A DNA stretch of 64,000 nt from Cytobacillus sp. NJ13 (GTDB lineage Bacteria > Bacillota > Bacilli > Bacillales > Cytobacillaceae): the NCBI GenBank assembly GCA_030348385.1, contig JAUCFP010000006.1:930001-994000 (forward strand). Reading direction: 5' to 3'. The translations under genes and the position numbers were made by a program. Shown here one piece after another: positions 63,130 to 64,000 of the stretch (positions within the stretch are counted from its first letter, which is position 1; each line of letters starts with the position of its first letter). A model generated the notes under the pieces. That model was not told the DNA's origin. It saw nothing but the letters and a program-made list of their open reading frames with translations, and did not search any database.

Positions 63130-64000
63130 ATGAAGAAAAAATGGCTTTTTCTAGGCGGAATCACACTGATCATTATTTTACTGGCGTCTTTTTCATTCCT
63201 TAACAGATTGAAAATTGTCAATAATCCGGCAGAAAATAATGGAGAAGTTACAGTTCTGGATAATAAAGTGTGGGAAATCACATTTTCAAAAGAACTTAAT
63301 CCAGATAGTGTCAACAGCAGCTCCGTTTATATTTTGAATGAAGAGGGGGGAAAAGAGCAGGTAAAAATCTCTCTGGAGAATAATAATAAATCCATTGAAA
63401 TTCAGCCCCCTGCTGAAGGATATAATCTAAATTCTCCACATTATACCTTGGTCCTGACAAAAGATATCAAAACAGAGGGCGGGCAAAATCTGAATCAATC
63501 AGTAAAAACTGCTTTCAAAGTTATAGATACTCTGCCGGCAATCGGCTCAAGAAATAAATTGAACAATTACTTCTCAAAAATGCTAAATGAAGAAAGGACT
63601 TTCCTTGCAGGAAGGGATATGGCAGTGAGCGAGGAGAACAGCAATGAAAAGAGCTCAGCAGATTCTGCAGGTGCAGATTATTCCGGGACAAATGTTCAAG
63701 TAGCCGGTATAGATGAGGCTGATCTGATAAAAACGGATGGCACGCATATATACAAAATCACTGATAATAAAGTCCAGATTATTAAGGCCATGCCGGCTGA
63801 TAAAATGAAGATGGATTCTGAATTAACATTTAATCAAGCCTTCTCTCCTTATCAATTATTTATAGAAGGGAATCAATTAATAGTTGTGGGCCACAGCTAT
63901 AAAGATGCTCCTGATCATATTGGAAAAGCGGCTTCAGAAAAAAAGATTGCTCCAGCATTTCATTCCACAAAAACGATTGTTTTCAATATCGAAAATAAAC
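63130..64000 (+). CDS. Secreted beta-propeller domain protein, 5' part
   Basis: The frame starts at ATG 63130 (AGGGGTG upstream) and stays open to the window edge, so it is truncated only by the window. N-terminal signal/anchor (WLFLGGITLIIILLASFSFL), then an SbsA-like Ig domain (about 35-130; ITFSKELNPDSVNSSSVY). Then the Beta_propel (PF09826-like) entry SGTNVQVAGIDEADLIKTDG, which precedes repeated propeller strands. Exported, unknown role. At least 290 codons are visible. Confidence 0.8.
   Translation, partial: MKKKWLFLGGITLIIILLASFSFLNRLKIVNNPAENNGEVTVLDNKVWEITFSKELNPDSVNSSSVYILNEEGGKEQVKISLENNNKSIEIQPPAEGYNLNSPHYTLVLTKDIKTEGGQNLNQSVKTAFKVIDTLPAIGSRNKLNNYFSKMLNEERTFLAGRDMAVSEENSNEKSSADSAGADYSGTNVQVAGIDEADLIKTDGTHIYKITDNKVQIIKAMPADKMKMDSELTFNQAFSPYQLFIEGNQLIVVGHSYKDAPDHIGKAASEKKIAPAFHSTKTIVFNIENK

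Overview
The window is low-GC DNA with strong Shine-Dalgarno sequences, frequent TTG and GTG starts, and gene content typical of an aerobic, spore-forming member of the Bacillaceae (Bacillus sensu lato, perhaps Cytobacillus- or Mesobacillus-like; the genus is inferred, not proven). Evidence includes a CwlJ-type germination hydrolase, a QoxABCD quinol oxidase, the ycsI/ycsG/pxpABC cluster, ykkCD behind a guanidine riboswitch and a preQ1-controlled queCDE operon. Most of it is ordinary chromosomal backbone. The clear accessory or mobile parts are a tandem-repeat array at the left edge, a denitrification gene cluster and one complete IS3-family insertion sequence.

Layout. 1-430: array of about eight 51-52 bp units, each with an internal dyad, ending at the uppP terminator. 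0.4-6.3 kb: uppP, then the copper nitrite reductase gene nirK with nosD, nosL, nosY and nosF, behind a promoter with ResD-like and Fnr-like sites. 6.6-14.7 kb: CNNM/CorC transporter, a 49-aa protein, azoreductase, YdcF-like protein, cwlJ, CAP-domain protein, E. coli-type speD, a MerR-like coiled-coil protein and a C39-like protease. 14.8-16.1 kb: the IS3 element, inserted in the loop of a terminator hairpin. 16.1-20.9 kb: AbrB-family membrane protein, ECF sigma/anti-sigma pair, HAD phosphatase, OsmC protein. 21.0-28.7 kb: TPP riboswitch-thiMDE, exoA, guanidine-I riboswitch-ykkCD, a solitary MurG homologue, and a P-loop/HIT pair. 28.7-37.1 kb: permease, SDR, phosphoesterase, then the 5-oxoproline utilisation cluster on the minus strand. 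37.5-44.2 kb: a HEPN-CBS-like protein, preQ1 riboswitch-queCDE and potABCD. 44.3-53.1 kb: divergent polysaccharide deacetylase, an RND pump with divergent TetR regulator, KinB-like kinase, FtsH paralogue. 53.3-62.9 kb: TPP riboswitch-thiT, qoxABCD, threonine aldolase, CAP lipoprotein, several tiny genes and an EamA transporter. 63.1 kb to the edge: the 5' part of a beta-propeller protein gene.

How the genes work together. NirK reduces nitrite to NO, and NosD/L/Y/F resemble the copper-supply machinery normally dedicated to N2O reductase, but no nosZ is visible here. Thiamine salvage (thiM, thiD, thiE) and uptake (thiT) are separately TPP-controlled. SpeD and PotABCD both concern polyamines but are 29 kb apart. 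PxpA/B/C with YcsG and YcsI form a metabolic unit for 5-oxoproline. All function names rest on motif and sequence recognition by eye; no database search was run.
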